Notes: generated by a model from the letters alone, not told the origin. A stretch of 64,000 nt of DNA from Bacteroidales bacterium UBA1173 (GCA_002311655.1 DBYZ01000008.1:129250-193249), one strand, 5' to 3'; shown: positions 42,231 through 51,173, numbered from the stretch's first letter. Translations and numbers: made by a program.

Positions 42231-43532
42231 ATGTCTTTGAATCACTTCGACATAAACGAAATTCGGAAACAATTTCCGGTGCTGGACCAGCAGGTGTACG
42301 GCAAGCAGTTGGTGTATTTCGACAATGCAGCGACCACGCAGAAACCGCTTTGCGTGATTGAGCGCGAGCGCGATTACTATCTGCATGAGAACTGCAACAT
42401 CCACCGCGGCGTGCATTACCTCAGCCAGATGGCGACAGAGGCTTACGAGAACGCCCGCAAGACCGTGGCGCAGTTCATAAATGCGCGACAGGCACAGGAG
42501 ATTGTCTTCACCAGAGGCACAACGGAATCGTTGAATCTGTTGGCGACTTCGTTGGGACAGTTGTTGTTTTCAGATGAAAATAAAACTTCAAACTTCAAAC
42601 TTCAAGCTTCAAACTCTCCGAAGGTGGTGGTAAGCGCCATGGAGCATCACTCGAACATGGTGCCATGGCAGCAGATGCTTGACAGGATTAATAATTCAGA
42701 CAGGATTAACAAGATTAACAAGATGAATAATCTCCTTGTTATCCGGATGGACAAGAATGGCGTCCTTGACTTGAACCATTATGAAGAGTTGCTGAAGCAG
42801 AGACCGAAAATCGTTTCCATCGCTCACATTTCCAACACTTTAGGCACTGTGAATCCTATCAAGGAGATGATAGCGATGGCGCATAAATACGACATCCCGG
42901 TGGTGATTGACGGAGCACAGTCGATGGCACACCAAGTGATTGACGTTCAAGACCTTGACTGTGATTTTTACGTATTTTCGGGACATAAGATGTATGCTCC
43001 TATGGGCATCGGCGGACTTTACGGCAAGATGGAATGGCTCGAGAAGATGCCTCCGTACCAGTTTGGTGGCGAGATGGTCGACAAAGTTAGCTTCGAGAAA
43101 ACCACTTTCAACAAGGTGCCGTTCAAATTCGAAGCCGGGACACCGAATGTGGGTGCCGCTTTAGGTCTGGAGACAGCTGTCAAGTTCATCCAAAGCTTTG
43201 ACAGACAAGAAGTTGAGGCATACGAGGACGAGCTTTTGAGATATGCCACCGAGAAGCTTTCAACAATCGAAGGCATCAGATTCATCGGGCAGGCTCCGAA
43301 GCGTAACGGATTGATTTCGTTTGTGATAGACGGCATACATCCTTACGATTTGGGCACGATTATCGATAAAATGGGTGTTGCGGTTCGTACGGGACATCAT
43401 TGCGCCGAGCCCGTGATGACGTTTTTCGACATTCCGGGAACGGTCCGCGCCTCGTTTGCAATGTACAACACGAAAGAAGAAATTGATATTTTTGTAAAAG
43501 CAGTAAATAAAGCAGCAACAATGCTGCGCTGA
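42231..43532 (+). CDS. sufS: Cysteine desulfurase SufS with two repeat-derived insertions
   Basis: PLP-dependent desulfurase. 433 residues: HRGVHYLSQMATEAYE, MEHHSNMVPWQ, DGAQSMAHQ, PLP lysine in FSGHKMYAP (about 252) and the active-site Cys in RTGHHCAEP (about 391). Two segments look foreign: NKTSNFKLQASNSPK (42573-42618), encoded by ACTTCAAA tandem units, and DRINNSDRINKINKMNN (42690-42738), encoded by GGATTAACAAGATTAA units. Both lie in loops between core strands and keep the frame, making it about 25 residues longer than usual. Confidence 0.94.
   Translation: MSLNHFDINEIRKQFPVLDQQVYGKQLVYFDNAATTQKPLCVIERERDYYLHENCNIHRGVHYLSQMATEAYENARKTVAQFINARQAQEIVFTRGTTESLNLLATSLGQLLFSDENKTSNFKLQASNSPKVVVSAMEHHSNMVPWQQMLDRINNSDRINKINKMNNLLVIRMDKNGVLDLNHYEELLKQRPKIVSIAHISNTLGTVNPIKEMIAMAHKYDIPVVIDGAQSMAHQVIDVQDLDCDFYVFSGHKMYAPMGIGGLYGKMEWLEKMPPYQFGGEMVDKVSFEKTTFNKVPFKFEAGTPNVGAALGLETAVKFIQSFDRQEVEAYEDELLRYATEKLSTIEGIRFIGQAPKRNGLISFVIDGIHPYDLGTIIDKMGVAVRTGHHCAEPVMTFFDIPGTVRASFAMYNTKEEIDIFVKAVNKAATMLR
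42583..42615. repeat. ACTTCAAA tandem repeat inside sufS
   Basis: AACTTCAA-ACTTCAA-ACTTCAA-GCTTCAA-ACTC, same family as the def-ruvX gap (10076-10106). Confidence 0.75.
42690..42731. repeat. AGGATTAACAAGATTAA repeat inside sufS
   Basis: Units GACAGGATTAATAATTC, GACAGGATTAACAAG, ATTAACAAGAT; encodes the DRINN/DRINK pattern in SufS. Confidence 0.7.
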
Positions 43533-43597
43533 GTCTTTAGTAGTTAGTCTTTAGACTCTAGAAACTAAAGACTAAAAACTAAAGACTAAAAACTAAT
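43532..43597. repeat. TTTAGTC heptad repeat, inverted pair
   Basis: GTCTTTAGTAGTTAGTC (43534-43550) faces five tandem ACTAAAG/ACTAAAA units (43564-43597) in the sufS-sufE gap; same design as 14714-14793. Confidence 0.75.
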
Positions 43598-43600
43598 GAT

Positions 43601-44014
43601 ATGACTATTAAAGAAATACAAGACAGCATAGTCGAGGAGTTCTCGATGTTCGACGACTGGATGGACCGTTATGCGATGCTCATTGAGATGGGTAAGGAAT
43701 GCCCGATTATCGACCCACAGTATCGCAACGACAATTATCTGATAAACGGCTGTCAGTCAAGGGTTTGGCTTCATGCCGAGAAGCGCGATGGTAAGATTTA
43801 TTTCACCGCCGACAGCGACGCCGTCATCACCAAGGGCATCATCAATTTATTAATAAAGGTGTTCTCGGGACAGACTCCAGCCGATATTTTGGCAGCGGAT
43901 ATGAGTTTCTTGGACGAGATTGGCCTGAAAGAGCACCTCTCTCCTACCCGTTCGAATGGCTTGTTGAGTATGGTTAAGCAGATGATGTTGTATGCGGAAG
44001 TAATGAATAATTGA
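43601..44014 (+). CDS. sufE: Sulfur acceptor protein SufE
   Basis: Accepts persulfide from SufS and passes it to SufBCD. 137 residues with YLINGCQSRVWLHAEK (acceptor Cys about 51), ADSDAVITKGIINLLIKVFS and LKEHLSPTRSNGL. Follows sufS after the heptad repeat. Confidence 0.95.
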   Translation: MTIKEIQDSIVEEFSMFDDWMDRYAMLIEMGKECPIIDPQYRNDNYLINGCQSRVWLHAEKRDGKIYFTADSDAVITKGIINLLIKVFSGQTPADILAADMSFLDEIGLKEHLSPTRSNGLLSMVKQMMLYAEVMNN

Positions 44015-44016
44015 TT

Positions 44017-44367
44017 ATGAAAGAAGAAGAGAAAAACGAATTAAAAGAGCGCGTGATTGCTGTGTTGAGCGGCATTTACGACCCGGAGATACCCGTTGAT
44101 ATTTATAAATTGGGATTGATTTATGACATCGACATCGACGATGAAGGCGCGGTGAAGATTCTGATGACCGTGACGGCGCCAAACTGCCCTGTCGCCGACT
44201 ATCTCCCTAATTTCGTTAAGGAGAAAGTCAGCGCTATAATGGGCGTCAAATCATGCGATGTGGAGCTCACCTTCGAGCCTGCCTGGAGTCCAGCGAGCCT
44301 CTCCGAAGAGGTACGCGCTGAGCTGGGTCTCGACGAAGGCTTCGGCTTCAGCGATATGATGTATTAA
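44017..44367 (+). CDS. MIP18/DUF59 family Fe-S assembly factor (SufT-like)
   Basis: 116 residues from ATG 44017, two bases after the sufE stop. Pattern YDPEIPVDIYKLGLIYDIDI, then VTAPNCPVADYLP with the conserved Cys, and FEPAWSPASLSEEVRAELG. DUF59 proteins in suf operons help deliver Fe-S clusters. Its stop overlaps the stop of the convergent kinase gene within a TTAA. Confidence 0.9.
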   Translation: MKEEEKNELKERVIAVLSGIYDPEIPVDIYKLGLIYDIDIDDEGAVKILMTVTAPNCPVADYLPNFVKEKVSAIMGVKSCDVELTFEPAWSPASLSEEVRAELGLDEGFGFSDMMY

Positions 44368-45230
44368 TTCTTGCAGTTTCCGATTAAATCGCGCGCCATG
44401 CCGAGGAACATGAAGGCAACGGCGTTGAAATTCATATTCAAATCTTTGCTCAAGCCGACTTTATCTTTGAAGATGGCGACGTTGAACCACTGCAGGCACT
44501 GGAAAGCGCGGTGGAAATACAGACGGTTCAGTTCTTCCTGCGTTGGTTTGTGGCCAACGTAAGCCTCGAGCAGCGACAAAGCCTTGTCGAAACCGGCGTT
44601 ACCATAGCAAGCGATGTCGTAGAACGGGTCGTTCATGCCTGCAAACTCCCAGTCCAAAACATAGAATTTATCCTTTGCGATGACGAGGTTTGTCGGCTGA
44701 TAGTCGCAGTGGCACGGCACTTTTTTCACCTCTTTGTACATCTTGCGCATCTCGTCGAGTGTATGACGGAGCTCGACATATTCCTGAGGATGCTCAAAAC
44801 CCATCTCTTTGCAGTAGTTTTCGTAGGTGTCGAGACGGCCGAAAGCATTGTAGTCGCCGAACTTGACATCGCTGTTGTGAAGTTTCTTCAATGCCTTCAC
44901 CGACATCTCGTTGTAAGATACGACATCGGTTGTCGACATGATGGTACCTTCTACGTATTTTGCGAGTTTTTCGCCTGAGCGAATCTCTACGTAAACGGTC
45001 TCGTTATTCAAATCGAGTTTCTCGACTTCCTTGATGTTGGCGTCTTCTTCCACGCGGTCGACAAAACGTTCGGCGAACTTGCCAGGCACGCGGTAGGTGT
45101 ACATTTCACCTTGACATTCAACAACATAGGTGTAATTACTCATGCCTCCTTCGAGGCGTTTTACAATCTTAGCGTCAGTTGCCTGAAGCAAAGCGTTGAC
45201 TCTTCTTAAGATATAAAGTTCGATTTCCAT
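44364..45230 (-). CDS. Choline/aminoglycoside-type kinase (LicA-like phosphotransferase)
   Basis: 288 residues of the APH/choline kinase fold: GGMSNYTYVVECQGEMYTYR nucleotide loop near residue 30, the Brenner motif PCHCDYQPTNLVIA (catalytic Asp about 178) and the metal motif YVLDWEFAGMNDPFYDIACY. The NxxY/WEFAG arrangement resembles LicA choline kinases. No LicB, LicC or LicD nearby. -7 box TAATTTTG at 45260-45253. Confidence 0.85.
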   Translation of the reverse strand: MEIELYILRRVNALLQATDAKIVKRLEGGMSNYTYVVECQGEMYTYRVPGKFAERFVDRVEEDANIKEVEKLDLNNETVYVEIRSGEKLAKYVEGTIMSTTDVVSYNEMSVKALKKLHNSDVKFGDYNAFGRLDTYENYCKEMGFEHPQEYVELRHTLDEMRKMYKEVKKVPCHCDYQPTNLVIAKDKFYVLDWEFAGMNDPFYDIACYGNAGFDKALSLLEAYVGHKPTQEELNRLYFHRAFQCLQWFNVAIFKDKVGLSKDLNMNFNAVAFMFLGMARDLIGNCKN

Positions 45231-45302
45231 GATGTTAATTTTTTCTCGGGTGCAAAATTACATAAAAAGTTAATAATGTTAATCAAGTTTGTAAAATTTT
45301 TT

Positions 45303-45383
45303 TAGCCATTAGCCGCTAGCTATTAGCTATTAGTTTTTGGTGGCTTAATTCTAATGGCTAATAGCTAATACCTAATGGCTAAA
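45303..45383. repeat. TTAGCCA/TAGCTAT heptad-like repeat, inverted pair
   Basis: TTAGCCATTAGCCGCTAGC (45303-45321) faces GGCTAATAGCTAATA... to GGCTAAAA (45354-45382): another 7-base tandem repeat folded as an inverted pair, related in style to the TTTAGTC family but with a different unit. Lies between the kinase and tRNA-Ala promoters. Confidence 0.7.
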
Positions 45384-45423
45384 ATTAATTTAAAATGAAT
45401 ATGCTTTATATTAAAAATTTATG

Positions 45424-45431
45424 TAATTTTG
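45424..45431 (+). promoter_or_regulatory. -7 box (TAATTTTG) of tRNA-Ala
   Basis: TAATTTTG ends 13 bases before the tRNA. Confidence 0.65.
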
Positions 45432-45444
45432 CAGACGTAAAGCT

Positions 45445-45517
45445 GGGGGTTTAGCTCATCTGGTAGAGCGTTAGGTTCGCAATCTAAAGGTGGCCGGTTC
45501 GAGTCCGGTATCCTCCA
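45445..45517 (+). tRNA. tRNA-Ala (anticodon CGC)
   Basis: Anticodon CGC at 45478-45480 in loop TTCGCAA; T loop TTCGAGT; acceptor GGGGGTT/ATCCTCC with A73. The G3-U70 pair, the alanine identity determinant, is present, agreeing with the GCG-reading anticodon. U6-U67 is a mismatch, as in tRNA-His of this window. CCA is not encoded. Confidence 0.9.
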
Positions 45518-45527
45518 CAGAATCAAG

Positions 45528-45555
45528 ACATTAGTCGTTAGTCTTTAGACTTTAG
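45528..45555. repeat. TTAGTCG/TTTAGAC heptad repeat after tRNA-Ala
   Basis: CATTAGTCGTTAGTCTTTAG then ACTTTAGT, family of 14714, between the tRNA and its terminator. Confidence 0.7.
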
Positions 45556-45590
45556 TAGAGATGTTTCGGAAAACGTCTCTATTTTTATTT
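45556..45590 (+). terminator. Terminator of tRNA-Ala, overlapping the convergent gene end
   Basis: TAGAGATGTTT pairs with AAACGTCTCTA (11 bp, one wobble) around a CGGA loop, followed by TTTTTATTTT. It reaches the stop codon of the solute-binding lipoprotein gene. Confidence 0.8.
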
Positions 45591-46388
45591 TAAACCGTAT
45601 TTTTCCTTTAATTTTTGCAACGAACCGTCTTCTTTCATCTGACGGATGAGGTCGTTGATGTATTGCAGTAGGTCGTCCTGGCCTTTTCGCATCAGGATGC
45701 CGATTTCGCCATGGGTGAATGGCTTATTTAATAAAGGTGCCGCCAGTCGTGGGTCGTTTTGGACGTACCAAGGCGCCTCGGTGGTCTCGGTAATCATGAT
45801 GTCGGCATCGCCTTCAGCAATGAGAGCAGGAATTTCGTCGTTGACGGGATACACAATGATTGTTGAATGTGTGAGGTTTTTGTTTGCAAATTTCTCGTTC
45901 GTTCCTCCAGGGTTGACCATCACGCGCACCTCAGGCTTGTCGATGTCGATCAACGAATGAAACATTGTAGTATCTTCAACGCGGCAAAGTATGGTCTTTC
46001 CGTTTGCCAGATAGCCGTCGCTCATCGCCATGATTTGCAGCCGCTCATCGGTGATGGTGATGCCGCTGATGGCGAAGTCGAACGTCTGAGGTTCAGCCAT
46101 AACATCGTTGGTAAGCGTGGGCCATGAGGTAGTGACAAACTCCACGTCAACACCCAAATTTTGAGCTATTTCACTCGCCAAATCAATCTCAAAGCCCCAG
46201 TATGTGCTGTCGTTTTCGAGATATGACAGCGGCCGATAATCGCCAGTGGTGCCAGCCAATAGCACGCCACGTTGCTGAATCCTCTCAATGGTGGTTTCAC
46301 CATGTTTGCTGCTGAAGCAAGAGGATAGCATCAGAGCCAAGAAAAGGGAGATGGCGGTTAGTGAGAGTAAACGAGATTTTGCAAGCAT
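45585..46388 (-). CDS. Family 3 solute-binding lipoprotein (amino-acid binding or PheC-like)
   Basis: 267 residues; signal with lipobox Cys24 (LALMLSSC). Periplasmic binding fold: RGVLLAGTTGDYRPLSYL, GFEIDLASEIAQNLGVDVEF, FDFAISGITITDERLQIM, MVNPGGTNEKFANKNL and DADIMITETTEAPWYVQ. The last two patterns resemble cyclohexadienyl/arogenate dehydratases (PheC) that evolved from this fold; no ABC permease or ATPase accompanies it, so an enzyme is as plausible as a transporter subunit. Begins one base after the AAA gene's stop. Confidence 0.8.
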   Translation of the reverse strand: MLAKSRLLSLTAISLFLALMLSSCFSSKHGETTIERIQQRGVLLAGTTGDYRPLSYLENDSTYWGFEIDLASEIAQNLGVDVEFVTTSWPTLTNDVMAEPQTFDFAISGITITDERLQIMAMSDGYLANGKTILCRVEDTTMFHSLIDIDKPEVRVMVNPGGTNEKFANKNLTHSTIIVYPVNDEIPALIAEGDADIMITETTEAPWYVQNDPRLAAPLLNKPFTHGEIGILMRKGQDDLLQYINDLIRQMKEDGSLQKLKEKYGLK

Positions 46389-46389
46389 A

Positions 46390-47526
46390 TTACACGATTT
46401 TTCTATCCAACCATAATTTTAACAATGGGTCGGAAAGCGAATAAATCTTTTCTTTCCTGGTGATGAGGTCGTATTCCAATAGTTTCAACGCTGCTGACTG
46501 TGTGGAACTTGGTGAACGCAGACGATGTTTCTTATTGAATTCGGCTGATGTTATGCTTTGCACCTGACCCTCGGAATGTATCGCATAAAGCAGTTCTTTC
46601 TGAGATTCAGAGATATATGAAAGCTGCTCGCGCAGACGAGAGTCGTTTTCATCGATATAATCTTCTATCAAATTTTTCACAAGATTCAAATCGCATGTGT
46701 CGTCAGCTTTTGTTTCCGCGAAAGCGTCTTTCATTATTCTTTGGATATAGAAAGTGACGCCCCAGAACGTGTCGTAAACGTGCGAAAACGCCTCTTCGGT
46801 GATGTTTTTATTCGCATTCTTAAAATTAGACATCGCAAAATCGAGATAAATACCTTTGTCTATCGGCTCAAGCGGAAGATTTTTTGCGCTTTGGTAAAAA
46901 GGCCGTTTCGACGAGAAAAACATCTCGTCCATCAGTCGGCGCTTGCTTCCCGAAAAGACGAAATTGGCATTTTTTAGCTTCTGGATATGAGTGCGAAGCA
47001 ATGCCTCGACATTCTTCTCAGGATAATACGTAATCTGTTGAAACTCATCGATTACCACAAGACAGCGTTTATCGACTGACTCGAGATAACTAAAAATCTC
47101 TCCCATAGTGAATTCCGGATTTTGTAGGTCGCCGAGGCGTATATCGAATGTCGGGACGTTGAGAATGGGGTCGTAGCCGAAGCTCGCGCTCAGCGATTTC
47201 AGCAACGTGACAAATTGTTTGCGCAGTTTCTTGCTTCTGGTAGCCACGTTTTCGAACACGGCGGCTCCGAGAGCCATTATGAACTCGCGAAACGTCGTAG
47301 TGTGGAGAATATCAACAACTATGGTGATATAATTCTCGCTGATTTCTGGTTTGTCGAAAACAAAATCGACGAGGGAGGTTTTCCCCATTCGGCGAGCCGA
47401 GGTAAGCACCACGTTGAGCTGATTGCGCAGTGATTTCTCAAGCTGAGCGGCTTCTTCCACCCTGTCGCAGAAATACTCCGGCGGGATCTTGCCCGACACC
47501 ACAAACGGATTAAGACTATCTACCAT
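46390..47526 (-). CDS. P-loop ATPase of the archaeal-ATPase/DUF234-like (STAND-type) family
   Basis: 378 residues from ATG 47526 (MVDSLNPFVVSG), supported by a -7 box at 47551-47544. NPFVVSGKIPPEYFCDRVEE is the usual entry of this family, followed by Walker A SARRMGKTSLV (about 45-55), Walker B RCLVVIDEFQQI (about 152) and sensor FVFSGSKRRLMDEMF. The C-terminal part looks like a winged helix (ITSAEFNKKHRLRSPSSTQS). Function unknown; many relatives accompany accessory genes. Confidence 0.82.
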   Translation of the reverse strand: MVDSLNPFVVSGKIPPEYFCDRVEEAAQLEKSLRNQLNVVLTSARRMGKTSLVDFVFDKPEISENYITIVVDILHTTTFREFIMALGAAVFENVATRSKKLRKQFVTLLKSLSASFGYDPILNVPTFDIRLGDLQNPEFTMGEIFSYLESVDKRCLVVIDEFQQITYYPEKNVEALLRTHIQKLKNANFVFSGSKRRLMDEMFFSSKRPFYQSAKNLPLEPIDKGIYLDFAMSNFKNANKNITEEAFSHVYDTFWGVTFYIQRIMKDAFAETKADDTCDLNLVKNLIEDYIDENDSRLREQLSYISESQKELLYAIHSEGQVQSITSAEFNKKHRLRSPSSTQSAALKLLEYDLITRKEKIYSLSDPLLKLWLDRKIV

Positions 47527-47543
47527 AAGCATCAAATTTTCTG

Positions 47544-47551
47544 CAAAGATA
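47544..47551 (-). promoter_or_regulatory. -7 box (TATCTTTG) of the ATPase/solute-binding pair
   Basis: Minus-strand TATCTTTG, 17 bases before ATG 47526. The remaining gap to 47757 is A+T-rich and I see no gene or clear structure in it. Confidence 0.65.
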
Positions 47552-47757
47552 CAAAAAATATTTTACCGAAATAAAATTACCTAAAAAAAATAATTTGTTT
47601 TTGGTAAAATTTGGGTTAAAACTGTAAAGTTGGTATCAGAAAGAAAAGTGTCATAGATTACACATAAATGCAAATAGTGCAAATCAACCCATGTATGTCA
47701 ATATTAAAAATGCGACAACATAGCTTGATTTACACTATCCACTCCAGATATACCACA

Positions 47758-48021
47758 CTATTGATTAGGATTTTGATTTGGCGGCAATTTAACGACCCCA
47801 CCAGTTAGTGTAACTTTTTGTGGGATGATAATAATACCATTTTTGCTTACCTCAATTGTCCATTTAAAAACGTGTGGATAAGAATTTATTAAATCAAAAA
47901 GTTCATCTAATGTGAGTTTAACACCATGCTTCAAAAGTTCATCCAATAGTTCTTCAATAGTACAAGGTCCTTTTTCTTCAAGAATTTTTTTGATTAATTC
48001 TATTAATTCATTTGTGCTCAT
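47758..48021 (-). CDS. Small hypothetical protein, winged-helix-like N-terminus
   Basis: 87 residues: MSTNELIELIKKILEEKGPC and TIEELLDELLKHGVKLTLDE resemble a winged-helix pattern, then a short beta-like piece ending in PPNQNPNQ. No signal peptide. Last gene of the A+T-rich leftward operon, 45 bases after the FISUMP-type lipoprotein gene. Not recognised further. Confidence 0.6.
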   Translation of the reverse strand: MSTNELIELIKKILEEKGPCTIEELLDELLKHGVKLTLDELFDLINSYPHVFKWTIEVSKNGIIIIPQKVTLTGGVVKLPPNQNPNQ

Positions 48022-48066
48022 GATAAATAGTTTTAATTGTTATTAAATATTTGTTTACTAGAAGGT

Positions 48067-49824
48067 TTAATAATCTTGTACAAGACGAACACTTAATCCT
48101 GCTCTACGATAAGATTTAAACCAATATGCTTCAAGATCACTATCATAATATGTAAATACATAAGCACTTATACCAGCATTAATGCCTTCAGCAGTAGCAG
48201 ACCAATAGCAACCACTTTCATTTATATTACTAATTGTAACTCCTGTACGACTACCTGCAGCTGGCAAAAAAACAGCACCATTCTGTTCCAGTGTATTAAC
48301 CATTATTGTCTCATCAATTACATTATGAGAATAATTTGCGTCTTTGTCATTTATACTATTAAAACTATAAATAGTTGAGCTCCAATTGTCAGGAAAAATT
48401 ATCACTCCATTTATTCCATTAACTACAGCTTTTACGTAACGCATTCCAGAATTCGTACTTCTTGTATTGACTAAATAATTCCACTCATCTCTTGTTAAAG
48501 TACGCCAAATACTAATTGTATTACCTCCATTTGATATAGCGTTGTAGCCCCAGTCTGCTTGTCCCGTATCATCGTTCAAATTATTAAAGCAATTACCATA
48601 TGCGCTGTAATTATCTGTAATAGTGCTTGTGCTCCATGGTTGATAACATCTTGCACCATGATTATATCCACTGGTACCCCATCCAAATAAATCTATCCAT
48701 CCATTATATGATGATGATATGTTAGCATTGTTGTCGCCCACATAATCATATTGATTTTCTGCAAATCTCCATGTATTTGTTGAAGCTTGATATTGTAAAT
48801 TACCTTTTGAAAAAAACACTTTTTGTGTTGCACTAATTGAAAACAGACCATTAATACTACCAACAGGAGGTGCATATAATGTTTGATAAGTCTTCTGTTC
48901 ACCATATGACGTACCTTTACTATTTGTAGCGTATGCTCTTAAATAATATGTTGTAGAACCATTAAGATTTGTTATATTTGATGTGTAACTACCAGAACCA
49001 GTTCCATCACTTGTATGAGAGTTAGTGATTGTTGGATTCTGACTTGTACTCCAACAGACGCCACGTTCTGTGACGGGAAATCCACCATCAGATGTAACAT
49101 TACCGCCACATTTTGCGGAAGTTCCAGTAATGTCCGTCACTTCATTAGTGATTACAGTTGGCTTACCATCAGTTGTTGTAAATTCTTTTGTGTCCCCATA
49201 ACTTGTGCCTTTACTATTGGTTGCATATGCTCTAACATAATATTTTGTAGTGATAGTTAAATCTGTAATATTTGATATGAAACTGCCACTACCAGTTCCG
49301 TTGCTTGTATGATAATCGTCAATAGTTGGATTTGTATTATTGCTCCAGCAAATACCTCGTGCTGTAATTTCCATACCACCGTCGTCTGTTACTTCACCTC
49401 CACATTGGGCTGCCGTTGCTGTAATATTAGTAATATCTGCAGTTTCGACCATTGGTGCAGCATAATCATTTGTCGTAAAGCTGCTAATATCGGTTTTGTA
49501 CGTATCAACGCCCGTCGAATACTCGTATTGATAGTAATAGTGTGTATTGGCTTGCAAATCATTAAATCTTAACGTAAAAGTGTTCTGATTAATAGTCGCA
49601 CGTACTTTATTTGCGTTACTCATGTCGTTGTTTATGCTAATATAACCATCAACACGTTCTAAAACACTTGGATACGAGTACGTTACTGTAACAGCAACAG
49701 ATGTCGTTCCTTTAACTATTTCTTCATTAGTAATACTGAAATTACTTGACTCTACTTTAGGCTCTTTTTTGCACGCTAGTACTATAAGAGATACTATCGC
49801 AATTAAAATTAATAGTTTTTTCAT
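48067..49824 (-). CDS. Surface lipoprotein with fibronectin-like repeats and a FISUMP-like C-terminal domain
   Basis: 585 residues. Lipobox Cys18 (SLIVLACKK). An N-terminal Ig-like domain is followed by two tandem repeats of about 95 residues (ITATAAQCGGEVTDDGGMEI and ITGTSAKCGGNVTSDGGFPV; both with RGxCWS, TSDGTGSGSY-like and YYxRAYATNSKGTSYG). The last 250 residues (FSISATQKVFFSKGNLQYQA onwards, ending RRAGLSVRLVQDY) match the FISUMP/DUF1566-type domain common in Bacteroidota and Fibrobacter surface proteins. Clearly more A+T-rich than the core genes. Confidence 0.8.
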   Translation of the reverse strand: MKKLLILIAIVSLIVLACKKEPKVESSNFSITNEEIVKGTTSVAVTVTYSYPSVLERVDGYISINNDMSNANKVRATINQNTFTLRFNDLQANTHYYYQYEYSTGVDTYKTDISSFTTNDYAAPMVETADITNITATAAQCGGEVTDDGGMEITARGICWSNNTNPTIDDYHTSNGTGSGSFISNITDLTITTKYYVRAYATNSKGTSYGDTKEFTTTDGKPTVITNEVTDITGTSAKCGGNVTSDGGFPVTERGVCWSTSQNPTITNSHTSDGTGSGSYTSNITNLNGSTTYYLRAYATNSKGTSYGEQKTYQTLYAPPVGSINGLFSISATQKVFFSKGNLQYQASTNTWRFAENQYDYVGDNNANISSSYNGWIDLFGWGTSGYNHGARCYQPWSTSTITDNYSAYGNCFNNLNDDTGQADWGYNAISNGGNTISIWRTLTRDEWNYLVNTRSTNSGMRYVKAVVNGINGVIIFPDNWSSTIYSFNSINDKDANYSHNVIDETIMVNTLEQNGAVFLPAAGSRTGVTISNINESGCYWSATAEGINAGISAYVFTYYDSDLEAYWFKSYRRAGLSVRLVQDY

Positions 49825-49835
49825 GCTGTAATATT

Positions 49836-51173
49836 TTATTTGTTTCTAATTCCAAATCCCAAACCTATTTTTGCTTCATAAATTTTGAAATTCGTTGTTA
49901 CGCCGTCAAATGAAATCACCCATCCTCGGAAATAATACTGTAATCCTGCCGACATATCCAATCCTTGTGCGCTTATATCAGTGTTTTTCACCCAATAACC
50001 ATTTGTAGTCTCGTAGCATTTTGCTCTCATTCCATAGCCAGCTCCCACTTTGAACGACAATGGTCCAACAATCCTCATCATAAAACCACCAATCACCGAC
50101 ACTGACGAAAAACATGTTTTACCATTATAACCTGGGTAATAGCCATTTACAAGCATATCATCACCACATTCGTACTTGGGATTATAACCCACAAAATTAA
50201 AACTTGACATCGCGCTTACAAACCATCCGGATTCTTTCATGTATCCAAATGTTAATCCATAAGACAGATTGCTGTATTGATTAATGGAAGCATTGAATGT
50301 CAGGAATTTATATCCAGTTATGCATACATCATTATACAATGGTGTCATTGGCAAAGTATAGGTTTTGTCTTTACCTGCTTCTACAATGATGGTTTTAGTA
50401 GCATTATTATAATCGCGTTTTTTATATGTAATATCATGAGGTCCACTATACAGTTCGCCTTTCCATGTACCACGTGATTTACGAACTCCATCAATATAAA
50501 TATCTGTTTGATTATCAGCACTTAAAGTAATATCAGCCACATCAGAAGGCATATCAATTTCAACGACTTTGGTATCACCGTTTTGAATAGTAACGGTTTG
50601 TGTTGTTGGTTTGAATCTATCCTTTGAAACAGTGATTTCATATTTTCCTACCGCTATCATATCATTGGTAAATGGTGTTTTCTGGTTTAGTACTTTGCCA
50701 TTTAACACAATGATGGCACCATTTTCTGGTTTTGTTTTAATAGTAAGACTACCTTTGCCAGATTCATTTGACGTTTTGTTGACCAATGTTAATTCATATC
50801 CTTTCTTTGGCATCATATCAAACGGAAAATAGAATTCCGTTGAACTCAAATCAGGATGTGATATTTTTAAAAAGGTGGCGTAATAGCTTAAATAGAGCCA
50901 TACCTCACCATCTCTATACTCCACTTCAAAAAACGTCTGGGCATCGCCTCCGAAATTCAACTCACGACGTTCTTTGCTGTTAATATTCTCAGTTTTTATC
51001 TTTAAAACGGCATACGGTTTGTCGTTGTCATCATACATTTTCTCTGTGTTGATATTAACAAATCCTTCAACTTTTTTAAAAGAGCTTTCTTTCACTTCAA
51101 GCTGGGCAAATAAAGAAACTGATAAAAATAATGTTAAAAATAGAAGTAATAATCTTTTATGCATACATTTCAT
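49836..51173 (-). CDS. PEGA-domain outer-membrane-associated protein
   Basis: About 446 residues from ATG 51173 (MKCMHKRLLLLF), or 443 from ATG 51164. Signal peptide ends near LFAQ. PEGA-type domains are visible (GSLTIKTKPENGAIIVLNGK and ITLSADNQTDIYIDGVRKSR), then a C-terminal part with alternating aromatic residues (SNLSYGLTFGYMKESGWFVS, LSFKVGAGYGMRAKCYE, IYEAKIGLGFGIRNK) resembling an eight-strand outer-membrane barrel ending in a non-canonical residue. First gene of a three-gene A+T-rich operon behind the structured leader at 51201-51331. Confidence 0.78.
   Translation of the reverse strand: MKCMHKRLLLLFLTLFLSVSLFAQLEVKESSFKKVEGFVNINTEKMYDDNDKPYAVLKIKTENINSKERRELNFGGDAQTFFEVEYRDGEVWLYLSYYATFLKISHPDLSSTEFYFPFDMMPKKGYELTLVNKTSNESGKGSLTIKTKPENGAIIVLNGKVLNQKTPFTNDMIAVGKYEITVSKDRFKPTTQTVTIQNGDTKVVEIDMPSDVADITLSADNQTDIYIDGVRKSRGTWKGELYSGPHDITYKKRDYNNATKTIIVEAGKDKTYTLPMTPLYNDVCITGYKFLTFNASINQYSNLSYGLTFGYMKESGWFVSAMSSFNFVGYNPKYECGDDMLVNGYYPGYNGKTCFSSVSVIGGFMMRIVGPLSFKVGAGYGMRAKCYETTNGYWVKNTDISAQGLDMSAGLQYYFRGWVISFDGVTTNFKIYEAKIGLGFGIRNK

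Noticed and set aside
44364..44367. Overlapping stop codons of sufT-like and kinase genes as a regulatory feature
   Set aside because: The convergent genes share a TTAA, which gives TAA on both strands; this is easily reached by chance.
47558..47757. Third copy of the pseudoknotted leader in the A+T-rich gap
   Set aside because: I looked for paired arms of the A-D type and a downstream pseudoknot strand and found none.
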